Shown in pieces: positions 51,060 to 59,081 of a stretch of 64,000 nucleotides of DNA. The stretch covers positions 1 to 64,000 of the forward strand of contig JALKBU010000096.1 in the NCBI GenBank assembly GCA_023091735.1, read 5' to 3'. The translations under genes were made by a program, and so were the position numbers. Source of the DNA: Trichomonas tenax. Lineage: Eukaryota > Parabasalia > Trichomonadida > Trichomonadidae. The notes below the pieces were generated by a model, which searched no databases, was not told the DNA's origin, and worked only from the letters and a program-made list of their open reading frames with translations. Every line of letters starts with the position of its first letter. Position 1 is the stretch's first letter.

Positions 51060-53843
51060 TTAGAGTTCATGATACATGTGATGACGATGGGAACGTCCAT
51101 GCTTTGTACGGCGATGAGAATAAACAGGTTCATCTCTAACAGGGTGTTCTATTTGTGGTTGCTCGTTTTCTTCTGTTGGAATTTGTTCTTCAACAAGTTG
51201 TTTAGGAGCTTCTTGAGCATTATCCTCTTCTACAATTTGATGATTAGAATCATCATCTTTGGGCTTTCCTTCTTCGATCTGTTTATCTTCTTCTATTTTC
51301 TGATCTTCAACTGGTTTCGCTTCTTCGCTTGTTTCTACTGTTTCGGAAACAGGTTGTTCAACAGGCGTTTCCTCGATTGGATTTGTCTCTGAGATTGGCT
51401 GTTTAACATTTTCTTCTATTTGTTTTGGATCTCTAACATTTTCTTCCTTTGATATTTCTTCTTCAACATTTATTTTCTGTTCTGTTTCTTGCATTGGTCG
51501 TTCTTCGACTTCAGTGGCGTTTTCGGTTACTTCTTTGATTTCTTCAACTGGCTCATGAGCGGCTTGAGATTCTGGTTTTAATGGTTCACCAAGCATCTCT
51601 TGCTTTGCCTCTTCATTCTGTTTTTCATCAATTTCTTTGGCTGGCTCAGCCTCCTGAACAGTTTCTTGCTCATCTTCTTTTGTTGCCTCTAGAACTTTCT
51701 CTTCTTTGACTGGTTCTACTGCCTCTTGAGCATTTTGAATTTCTTGAACTGTCTCTTTATCTGCTGCAGGCTCTTTGTTAGCAGCACCTTCTTCATCTGG
51801 TTGTGTCTCTGGTTCCTTCGCTGGTTCAGTTATTGATTCTGGCTGTTTTTCTTGTTCTGGAATTGCTTCAGATTCTTTTAATGTTTTAGAAGCATCTTCA
51901 GACTCTTTAATAGGCTCTGGAGTCATTTCTGGTTCTTTCAGTTCCTGAGGTATTGCTTCTGGTTCCTTAACTGGTTCTGGAATTGTTTCTGGCTCTTTAG
52001 ATGCTTCAGGAATTGTTTCTGGTTCTTTAACTGGTTCTGGAATTGTTTCTTGTTCCTTAACTGGTTCTGGAATTGTTTCTGGTTCTTTAACTGGTTCTGG
52101 GACTGTTTCTGGTTCCTTAACTGATTCTGGGACTGTTTGTGGTTCCTTAACTGGTTCTGGAATTGCTTCTGGCTCTTTAGATGCTTCAGGAATTGTTTCT
52201 GGTTCCTTAACTGGTTCTGGAATTGTTTCTTGTTCCTTAACTGGTTCTGGAATTGTTTCTGGTTCCTTAACTGGTTCTGGAATTGTTTCTTGTTCCTTAA
52301 CTGGTTCTGGAATTGTTTCTGGTTCCTTAACTGGTTCTGGAATTGTTTCTTGTTCCTTAACTGGTTCTGGAATTGTTTCTTGTTCCTTAACTGGTTCTGG
52401 AATTGTTTCTGGTTCTTTAACTGGTTCAGGAATTGTTTCTTGTTCCTTAACTGGTTCTGGGGTTGCCTCTGGCTTGACTGGTTCACCAAATTGCTCTATT
52501 GGTTCCTGAACCTGCGTTGGTAATGGAGTTGGAACAACTTCTGGTTCTGGGATCTTAGCGGATTCTTGAGCTTGTTCGGGTGTCGGAATCGGAGTTGGAA
52601 CTGGCGTTGGCTCAACATTCTTTGTCTGCTCAGTTTGATCTTCCTCTTCAGACTTCTTCTTTGTGAATTGCCCGTAATAGAACTTGATCTTTTCCTTCGT
52701 GAAACTCGAGAAACGCTTAACTTCACTAACAACAATAGGAGAATATTTATCATATGCATCTTTTGATATCTTCTGATATTTACTGAATGTTTCTTTTGCG
52801 AATTTGATATCCGAATTGAAGTCTCTGCCCATTTGCAAAACGAGATAAGCATAAGCAGATGAAGCCAAAAGAATCAACATCATCATAATGAAGAAGAAAA
52901 TCTTGAATGAAGATCCACTTGGTTTCTTAACTACGCACGATCTACGATCGAGACCTGAAGTAATCACTGTGTCATTAATCTGATGAAGTGAAGAAATAGG
53001 TGAAGCATGAACATTTTTCTTTGTATAAATTAAACTCAAAGTGTTTCGATCGAAAACATGAACATCACCTTCTACTGAGCCAATAGCAATTGTTTTCTCA
53101 TCAGAAGTTGCTGATGCTATTAGGCCTTTAACAACATCTTTGCGTTTTGTAATTTTGATCTTTCCATCAGTGAAAGAAGCCTGAATAATTTGGCCTTTTC
53201 TTTCGGCAGGAACATTTCCTACAACCGTTATTATGCCATTAAAACATGAAATACTTCTTGGTTCGCAACCGAAATCCTCTGTTGTTGATGCAATTTCTGT
53301 CAAATCATCATTTGGATCTAATAATTTGATTCCATTCGAGTTCAGTATTGCAATGCAATATGAATCTTGTTTATGATTGAAGAAAACAGCGCGCTGCATA
53401 AGGGATTTATCGCTTCCCTTCTTTGGTGCTTCCATTTTCGCGATTAACCTGAGTCCTGGGACTGTAAGTAAATATAACGTGTTTTTTCCGTCAATTGCGA
53501 GCAATTTCTTTCTGTCTGGTGAGAATTCGACATTTCTGAATAGAACATCTGTAGTTTCAGTATTATAATCGGAAATTTCTCTAAATTTCAAATCGCATAA
53601 TTTAATATGTGGACCCACAGCTGCAGCAACAAGTTTTTTGCCGATTTCTTCGTATTTAACAAGAGAAACAACATCTTCGAAGTCATATTTCGTGACAGTT
53701 TCGAGAGAATTTTTATTTAACTTAACAACTTTCACCGAATTGTCGATGCCAACTTTGGACCTGCCGCCGCCGCCTGATATATAGACGGTGTCTTTGGCCG
53801 CTCCATTCGTTACGCAATAACCGGGGTATCCTATTTCATACAT
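51060..53843 (-). CDS. SEC12: SEC12/PREB-like membrane protein with long decapeptide-repeat tail
   Basis: The 927-residue protein starts like Sec12/PREB, the ER-membrane exchange factor that loads Sar1 to begin COPII vesicle formation. It has a beta-propeller at about 1-305 with the Gly-rich signature GGGGRSKVGIDNSVKVVKL at 24-42 (the loop that binds Sar1), then one transmembrane helix at about 314-336 (FKIFFFIMMMLILLASSAYA). The C-terminal 590 residues should be in the ER lumen. They are acidic and Pro/Glu-rich, and about 420-670 is an array of EPVKEPETIP-type decapeptides. The chain ends in YHEL, similar to HDEL-type ER-retrieval signals. The repeat tail is far longer than in yeast or animal homologues. 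The ATG lies 10 bp after TCAGCACTTTTTT. Confidence 0.82.
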   Translation of the reverse strand: MYEIGYPGYCVTNGAAKDTVYISGGGGRSKVGIDNSVKVVKLNKNSLETVTKYDFEDVVSLVKYEEIGKKLVAAAVGPHIKLCDLKFREISDYNTETTDVLFRNVEFSPDRKKLLAIDGKNTLYLLTVPGLRLIAKMEAPKKGSDKSLMQRAVFFNHKQDSYCIAILNSNGIKLLDPNDDLTEIASTTEDFGCEPRSISCFNGIITVVGNVPAERKGQIIQASFTDGKIKITKRKDVVKGLIASATSDEKTIAIGSVEGDVHVFDRNTLSLIYTKKNVHASPISSLHQINDTVITSGLDRRSCVVKKPSGSSFKIFFFIMMMLILLASSAYAYLVLQMGRDFNSDIKFAKETFSKYQKISKDAYDKYSPIVVSEVKRFSSFTKEKIKFYYGQFTKKKSEEEDQTEQTKNVEPTPVPTPIPTPEQAQESAKIPEPEVVPTPLPTQVQEPIEQFGEPVKPEATPEPVKEQETIPEPVKEPETIPEPVKEQETIPEPVKEQETIPEPVKEPETIPEPVKEQETIPEPVKEPETIPEPVKEQETIPEPVKEPETIPEASKEPEAIPEPVKEPQTVPESVKEPETVPEPVKEPETIPEPVKEQETIPEPVKEPETIPEASKEPETIPEPVKEPEAIPQELKEPEMTPEPIKESEDASKTLKESEAIPEQEKQPESITEPAKEPETQPDEEGAANKEPAADKETVQEIQNAQEAVEPVKEEKVLEATKEDEQETVQEAEPAKEIDEKQNEEAKQEMLGEPLKPESQAAHEPVEEIKEVTENATEVEERPMQETEQKINVEEEISKEENVRDPKQIEENVKQPISETNPIEETPVEQPVSETVETSEEAKPVEDQKIEEDKQIEEGKPKDDDSNHQIVEEDNAQEAPKQLVEEQIPTEENEQPQIEHPVRDEPVYSHRRTKHGRSHRHHMYHEL
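51930..52475 (-). repeat. Tandem 30-bp repeat array coding decapeptides
   Basis: About 18 units of 30 bp (plus strand GGTTCCTTAACTGGTTCTGG followed by AATTGTTTCT) code EPVKEPETIP or EPVKEQETIP. Units alternate E-P-E and E-Q-E in places, suggesting a 60-bp higher-order unit. Near identity between units suggests recent expansion and likely length variation. Confidence 0.92.
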
Positions 53844-53850
53844 AAAAAAG

Positions 53851-53869
53851 TGCTGAAAGATAAAAGTGA
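53851..53869 (-). promoter_or_regulatory. Initiator region of the SEC12-like gene
   Basis: Two TCA-type sites: TCAGCA (51-56) directly before the T-run and ATG, and TCACTTTT (62-69) a few bases further upstream. Confidence 0.4.
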
Positions 53870-54147
53870 CATTTATTTAATTTTTTTCATACAATGAGAA
53901 ATCCTTTAAATACTTGATTTTGATATTTACTGATTCACCAATAGTTTATTTTGACATAGATCTACAATTGTATAGCTCTAGTTTAGACATTTAAAGAACA
54001 ACTTAAACCTGATAATATATTTTTGTTCATTGATTTATAAATGATGACATTATCCTATTCAAAATGTGAGAAAGAACTGAGAAGCGCTTTGATGAATAAA
54101 GTTAGGACTAAAAAGTTTGATATTACAGTGATCTTTTAAATGTTAAA
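53870..54147. other. Intergenic spacer
   Basis: AT-rich, no gene. It includes the decayed 3' tail of the beta-helix pseudogene, with further in-frame stops at 54136-54138. Confidence 0.5.
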
Positions 54148-55017
54148 TTAGCAATTTCCAACAGCACAAACTGGAACGATAATATTAATCACGATGTCGT
54201 TATTTACGCGTAAATTATTTGTTAAAACAGATCCTCCACCTGAAGTCACAAAATTAGAAACATACGAATTGCTGGTGATAATAGAATATCCTGGATTTTC
54301 GCAATAAAACGTTGTATCCGCTTTATTTCCATCAAATACGAAAAATTCAACATTACTATTATAATATGAATATAAAAGGATTTGTTCACATTTGTTGTTG
54401 ACAACATTGCAATGATGGCTGTTGTATGTTAATGAATCTTTTTTCTGATTGTTATCATTGATGTTGCAATATGTTAAATATCCATCAAATTCATCTAAAT
54501 TAGTAAGAAACACCTGATCTCGAGCAAAATTTTCTGTGAAGTTGATTTTATCTGTGAGTAAACGTCCCCATGCTAGATGAATAATGTAACTATTACTTAT
54601 TGTCTCATCGCCGCAGTCTGAAATAGAAAGATATTGAGCGTAATTTGGTGAAGAATAGTTTGGAGAACTGATTTGGAAGAATGCAGAAAACTGTGGTGAT
54701 GTTGAATGCCTGTAACAGTTGTGTTGTTGGACATTGAGACATTTTTGATTTCAACAATAGAAACAAGCTGATCTCGATGAAGTTGTGCTGCAGTTGTCGA
54801 AAAAAAAACGGTTTTCAAGAAGAATTTTCATAGGTGTAGATCCTTGGTTGAAGTATAGAGCGACATTGTTAGTGATTGAATCGAAAGAACAAGAAGAGAT
54901 GTGATAGTTTTCGTAGGAAGGACTGAAAAAGAGTGCGGTAGAGTTGCTGAAGTGTTTGTGTCGAGGTTCATCTTCGCCGTAGAATTCTGTCCAATCGTAA
55001 TGAAGAAAAACCTTCAA
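54148..55017 (-). pseudogene. Right-handed beta-helix gene, copy A, interrupted by TGA and TAA
   Basis: The minus strand reads HYDWTEFYGEDEPRHKHFSN, ALFFSPSYENYHISSCSFDS and so on until TGA 54751-54753 (FYC-stop-NQKC). It then continues in the same phase (LTNLDEFDGYLTYCNIND, TYNSHHCNVVNNKCEQILLY) to TAA at 54148-54150. No ATG opens the frame: an upstream TGA precedes a TTG at 55017. The Asn/Ser/Cys strand pattern marks the trichomonad parallel beta-helix family. Copy B at 57892-58845 has CAA where this copy has TAA (both at 54148 and 54136), so those stops came from Gln codons. From 54295 upward the two copies are identical, including the shared TGA. Confidence 0.78.
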
Positions 55018-55065
55018 TCACTTTGAACTTGACACGTAAATAAATTTTTTTGTTTTGTAATTTTG
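54295..55065. repeat. 771-bp direct repeat, copy A
   Basis: Identical by direct reading to 58123-58893 (offset 3828). It covers most of the beta-helix pseudogene and the whole 51-bp divergent spacer, and stops three bases before the saposin-like ATG at 55069. Left of 54295 the copies diverge at once to roughly 80 percent. Confidence 0.93.
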
Positions 55066-55068
55066 AAA

Positions 55069-55815
55069 ATGTTTTGTTTCTTTCTTTTCCAAAGTTCAAT
55101 ATCAAAGTCGAAATGCAGCGTTTGCAGAGAATTTCAATCGCACTGGATGACTGTCAACAGTTCTTCAGATCATTTTGAAAGAATGAACGAATTTTGTCAA
55201 AAACAAACAGAAGAAAACGATATTTTAACATGCAAAGATATTTTATACCGATATCACCTTATTTCTAAATCTTTCATCAACGATATATCAAACAGAACAT
55301 GTTCAGATTTTGAATATTGTTTTCATTTTCTTCCAACAACGAATTTCAAGCTATCAAAGCTTCTTAATCTGAAATATCTCTTCAAGGAATGCATTTTCCC
55401 TATATTTTTAACCTTCCTTTACTTCATTTCATCTGTTTTATTCAGTGTTATTCATATTATTTCTCCTATTTTCATTTCTGTCATCATTGGTGGATTATTT
55501 AGCTACACCAAACACATATTATTTATTCCATATCAAATTTACACCTTTCTGTTGTTTGAGAACGGAATTGAACAAATTTTATCTATTTTTATTGAATTTC
55601 CTCGCAAATATACGATCCTGTTTGCATTGTATTGTATATACTCTGTTTTCGTTTACAAAGCTGCGAAAGTTTCATATTATTCAAAATTCACACGAATTTC
55701 TATTGCTCTTACATTCTTCTTTGTTTCTGTTTTATCAACATACATCGTGTCATCTCACTTCACTCTTCTTCCTATTCCACTTTCAAGTTTTGCCCAAAAT
55801 TTGTTTGGAAACTAA
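55069..55815 (+). CDS. Saposin-like domain fused to a multi-pass membrane region
   Basis: From ATG 55069 the protein is 248 residues. A hydrophobic leader (MFCFFLFQSS) precedes six cysteines at 16, 19, 43, 55, 78 and 84. The C-x2-C ... C ... C ... C-x5-C spacing is the saposin-B pattern of membrane-interacting proteins. The rest (about 105-235) is strongly hydrophobic with four or five predicted membrane helices (PIFLTFLYFISSVLFSVIHI, FALYCIYSVFVYKAA, IALTFFFVSVLSTYIVSS). Normal saposin-like proteins are soluble and about 80 residues per domain, so a polytopic fusion is unusual. The saposin part should face the lumen or the outside. The gene diverges from beta-helix copy A across a 51-bp spacer that is part of the 771-bp duplication. 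Function is unknown. Confidence 0.75.
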   Translation: MFCFFLFQSSISKSKCSVCREFQSHWMTVNSSSDHFERMNEFCQKQTEENDILTCKDILYRYHLISKSFINDISNRTCSDFEYCFHFLPTTNFKLSKLLNLKYLFKECIFPIFLTFLYFISSVLFSVIHIISPIFISVIIGGLFSYTKHILFIPYQIYTFLLFENGIEQILSIFIEFPRKYTILFALYCIYSVFVYKAAKVSYYSKFTRISIALTFFFVSVLSTYIVSSHFTLLPIPLSSFAQNLFGN

Positions 55816-56333
55816 ATTTCCATTTCATTTCTCATCATCCACATTCAAAATTCATATCAATTAGGCATTTATTCATTGTTTGCTTGTATAATTAAATCTT
55901 GTTTGTTTCTTTTAATTTTGTTTTCTAATTTTATTTCCAAAAACGCACCATCAGATGTCAACTAACTTAGATTCGTGTTAGAAATTTATAAATTAAGATA
56001 AAATGTTATAATTAAAAGAAAAATACAAATATGAAAAAATATTAACTATTTTCGATGAGTCATTTGATTATGAACTGAGAAAACATAGATACTGTGAATG
56101 GATATTAATACTGTATTGATAAAAACAGTTAATGCACGATAGATTTTAGAGAAACGTCGAAGTTCGAAATAATGAAGAGAAAACGCAATGTGTGAATGAA
56201 ATTGTTAAACAGATACATTGAAATATTATAGCAAATGACCAAAAGAATGATATTCAACTGTGTTGAATAGAAAAACATCAAAAATGAGAGAAATATTTTT
56301 AAAAAACGTGCACTAAAGAAAAAAAATTCAAAA
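55816..56333. other. Intergenic spacer
   Basis: About 520 bp, AT-rich, no gene. A short run of A directly precedes the next ATG. Confidence 0.55.
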
Positions 56334-57716
56334 ATGGATGAAGATGAAATAGATATTTTGAACCACACACAGTACTTTGATGGTGTTCCAGTTGACTACA
56401 ACACCTCAAACAACCCATTCAACGTCACGAAAGATCAAAATATCTTCCTCACGGACGTAAATACTCCGACACAACTTTCTTCGCGTTCTGTTCACTCATC
56501 ACTCACAAGACTGTCACTAATCGACCGAGTAAATTCAATAATTCCACGAGTTTCTGGTTTTACGACACGTGCAACTGAGTTACGAAATTCGAATTCAAAT
56601 TCTAACTCAAAAAACGTCCAATTTTCATACACCAGTCGCGAACGGACTGCAGTCGGCAGAAAAGTCACTATGGATGAATATGTTCAACAGAAACGCGATA
56701 TTTGTCGCGCAAACACAGCGATTGAACTTCAACGAAAGAAAGTCGAAAATCTCAACAGGCACCAAAAGACACTTGAGATGCAAGTGAACACAGACTTCGA
56801 CAGAATCGAGGACGACACTCTCTCTATCAAATCCGCTGCAACAGAATTAGAAGCAAAACTTTCTCGAACATTGAAAGAAGCGGAAACATTTTCGAAGCAA
56901 TCAGTCGAAACAACAGTTCTCATCAAACAGCTTGAAAACGAATTAACGCTGATCAAAGTGAACAACCAAAAGCTTGCAGAACAAATCGAACAAAGCATCA
57001 TTCACAAAGAAACACTTCTCAAAATGTCACCGCCAGGAACAAATGATCCATTCGACTTCTTCACTGATCCAAAACAAATATTGGATCGCCTCAATGTCTT
57101 TGAACTCGAAGCAGTTTCTCTTGCACGAGAGTACGACGACCTTCTCTGTCGATATTCCGTCCCAGCAGACAGCGAAAACATGATCAAGCGTAAGCAGATC
57201 TGTGAAGAAGCAGTTCGAATATTAGATCACGCACAACAGCTGAACACAGAATTCAGAGAAGCAGACGAAATTGATGAGAACGCAAAAACTGATTTAGATT
57301 ATGAATTAGAAAAACTCACAGAGGTCGTTGCAGATCTTCACGAGTTCATTTTCGGTCAACCAGGTCGTCTCAATGCTCCAATGGACCAACTCTCTGACAT
57401 ATCGAACTTCTATCGAGAACTCTCACGAAAGGCAGACAAGGCGGGTCCTGCAGCGCGCGCAGCTGTCATCAAGCGAATCACAGCGAAGAAGAAAGAAGCA
57501 GAGAAACAGAAGATGCTTGCGGGCCTTATGAAGCCACGTGATCACGTCCATCCGGATGTTCGAAAGAAAGGATTTGTCATCAAAGGCAACAACAGGAAAC
57601 TCAACAAGCGCGAACTCCCATCATCCAAGAAAGTTGAACTTCATGAAAATGACTCATTTGCAGAATCAGAACGCTTGCGATATGAAACACTTCTTTTTGA
57701 ACAACAGAAAGACTGA
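56334..57716 (+). CDS. DUF4200 coiled-coil protein, CFAP100/CFAP73-like flagellar factor
   Basis: The 460-residue protein has a disordered N-terminus (1-100), then a coiled-coil block at about 117-235 typical of DUF4200 axonemal proteins. It starts TMDEYVQQKRDICRANTAIE and RKKVENLNRHQKTLEM, passes EDDTLSIKSAATELEAKL, and ends KETLLKMSPPGTNDPFDFF. The closing K-x-x-L-x-K/x-M/L-S-P-P phrase is characteristic of CFAP100 (MIA1), which with CFAP73 regulates inner-arm dynein I1 on the axoneme. A second coiled coil lies at about 275-345 and a basic tail at 370-440. The length agrees with the smaller CFAP100/73 members. Trichomonads have motile 9+2 flagella, which fits. CFAP73 or CCDC38 are alternatives. 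C-ending codons, intact. Confidence 0.65.
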   Translation: MDEDEIDILNHTQYFDGVPVDYNTSNNPFNVTKDQNIFLTDVNTPTQLSSRSVHSSLTRLSLIDRVNSIIPRVSGFTTRATELRNSNSNSNSKNVQFSYTSRERTAVGRKVTMDEYVQQKRDICRANTAIELQRKKVENLNRHQKTLEMQVNTDFDRIEDDTLSIKSAATELEAKLSRTLKEAETFSKQSVETTVLIKQLENELTLIKVNNQKLAEQIEQSIIHKETLLKMSPPGTNDPFDFFTDPKQILDRLNVFELEAVSLAREYDDLLCRYSVPADSENMIKRKQICEEAVRILDHAQQLNTEFREADEIDENAKTDLDYELEKLTEVVADLHEFIFGQPGRLNAPMDQLSDISNFYRELSRKADKAGPAARAAVIKRITAKKKEAEKQKMLAGLMKPRDHVHPDVRKKGFVIKGNNRKLNKRELPSSKKVELHENDSFAESERLRYETLLFEQQKD

Positions 57717-57891
57717 ATTTTCCACTTCCATGTAATAAATGTTTGTATTTCATTTTATATTTACATATTCTTCTTTCTCTTTAAAATTAAGTGAAAAAGA
57801 TAAAAATGCAGAGGGCATAGTACTCCAATTTATGATATTTGAGAGACAAATAAAAAAAGAACATATGATTGTATATTTCTAAAATATGCTC

Positions 57892-58845
57892 TCAAGATGA
57901 GAGAAAGAACTGAGAAGCGCTTTGATGAATAAACTTAGGACTAAAAAGTTTGATAATAACAGTAATCTTTTGGATGTTAAATTGGCAATTTCCAACAACA
58001 CAAATCGGGATGATAATATTAATCACGATTTCGTTCCTGACATGTAAATTATTTGTTGGTATAGATCCTGAAGTTACAAAATCAGAAATATATGAATTGC
58101 TGATGGAAATGGAATATCCCGAATTTTCGCAATAAAACGTTGTATCCGCTTTATTTCCATCAAATACGAAAAATTCAACATTACTATTATAATATGAATA
58201 TAAAAGGATTTGTTCACATTTGTTGTTGACAACATTGCAATGATGGCTGTTGTATGTTAATGAATCTTTTTTCTGATTGTTATCATTGATGTTGCAATAT
58301 GTTAAATATCCATCAAATTCATCTAAATTAGTAAGAAACACCTGATCTCGAGCAAAATTTTCTGTGAAGTTGATTTTATCTGTGAGTAAACGTCCCCATG
58401 CTAGATGAATAATGTAACTATTACTTATTGTCTCATCGCCGCAGTCTGAAATAGAAAGATATTGAGCGTAATTTGGTGAAGAATAGTTTGGAGAACTGAT
58501 TTGGAAGAATGCAGAAAACTGTGGTGATGTTGAATGCCTGTAACAGTTGTGTTGTTGGACATTGAGACATTTTTGATTTCAACAATAGAAACAAGCTGAT
58601 CTCGATGAAGTTGTGCTGCAGTTGTCGAAAAAAAAACGGTTTTCAAGAAGAATTTTCATAGGTGTAGATCCTTGGTTGAAGTATAGAGCGACATTGTTAG
58701 TGATTGAATCGAAAGAACAAGAAGAGATGTGATAGTTTTCGTAGGAAGGACTGAAAAAGAGTGCGGTAGAGTTGCTGAAGTGTTTGTGTCGAGGTTCATC
58801 TTCGCCGTAGAATTCTGTCCAATCGTAATGAAGAAAAACCTTCAA
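57892..58845 (-). pseudogene. Right-handed beta-helix gene, copy B
   Basis: This is the same gene as copy A, on the same strand 3.83 kb away. It shares the TGA (58579-58581) and lack of an ATG, since bases 58123-58893 are identical. Its 3' end differs: in place of the two TAA codons of copy A it has CAA (NCQFNIQKITV), so the frame runs on to SQFFLSS, ending at about 57892. Both copies are therefore non-functional by the shared TGA, but copy B keeps a longer C-terminus. There is no C-terminal membrane helix. The pair looks like an old duplication whose 5' three-quarters was recently homogenised. Confidence 0.78.
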
Positions 58846-58893
58846 TCACTTTGAACTTGACACGTAAATAAATTTTTTTGTTTTGTAATTTTG
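58123..58893. repeat. 771-bp direct repeat, copy B
   Basis: Identical to 54295-55065. The right end falls two bases before ATG 58896, so the same spacer stands before a different open frame than in copy A. Confidence 0.93.
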
Positions 58894-58895
58894 GT

Positions 58896-59081
58896 ATGTC
58901 AGATTTCAATCTTGATAAATTGGAAAGAATCAGAATTAAAGATGTGAGTTCCCAATCATATATAGTAAATCAAACATATGTTGCAGAATTAAATAGCAAG
59001 AAAAAAATCATGGTCTCGATGAATAAACTTCTTGGCAATAAAACTCTTCATGAAGATAAAATGAAAATTGCATCACAGTGA
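58896..59081 (+). CDS. Small open frame behind the duplicated promoter (61 aa), doubtful
   Basis: The product starts MSDFNLDKLERIRIKDVSSQ and ends KLLGNKTLHEDKMKIASQ. The order hydrophobic/charged start, Y-V-A-E-L-N-S-K-K-K-I-M-V and a helix resembles the N-lobe of a trichomonad kinase that lost its rest, but there is no glycine loop, so this is only a guess. It begins two bases after the 771-bp duplication ends, at the same place where the saposin-like gene begins in copy A. It may be expressed from the copied spacer. It could also be a chance frame. Confidence 0.35.
   Translation: MSDFNLDKLERIRIKDVSSQSYIVNQTYVAELNSKKKIMVSMNKLLGNKTLHEDKMKIASQ

Noticed and set aside
51938..52523. Repetitive frames on both strands (QNQLRNQKQF and NWFWNCFWFL types)
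   Set aside because: Alternative-frame readings of the 30-bp repeat array in the SEC12-like gene.
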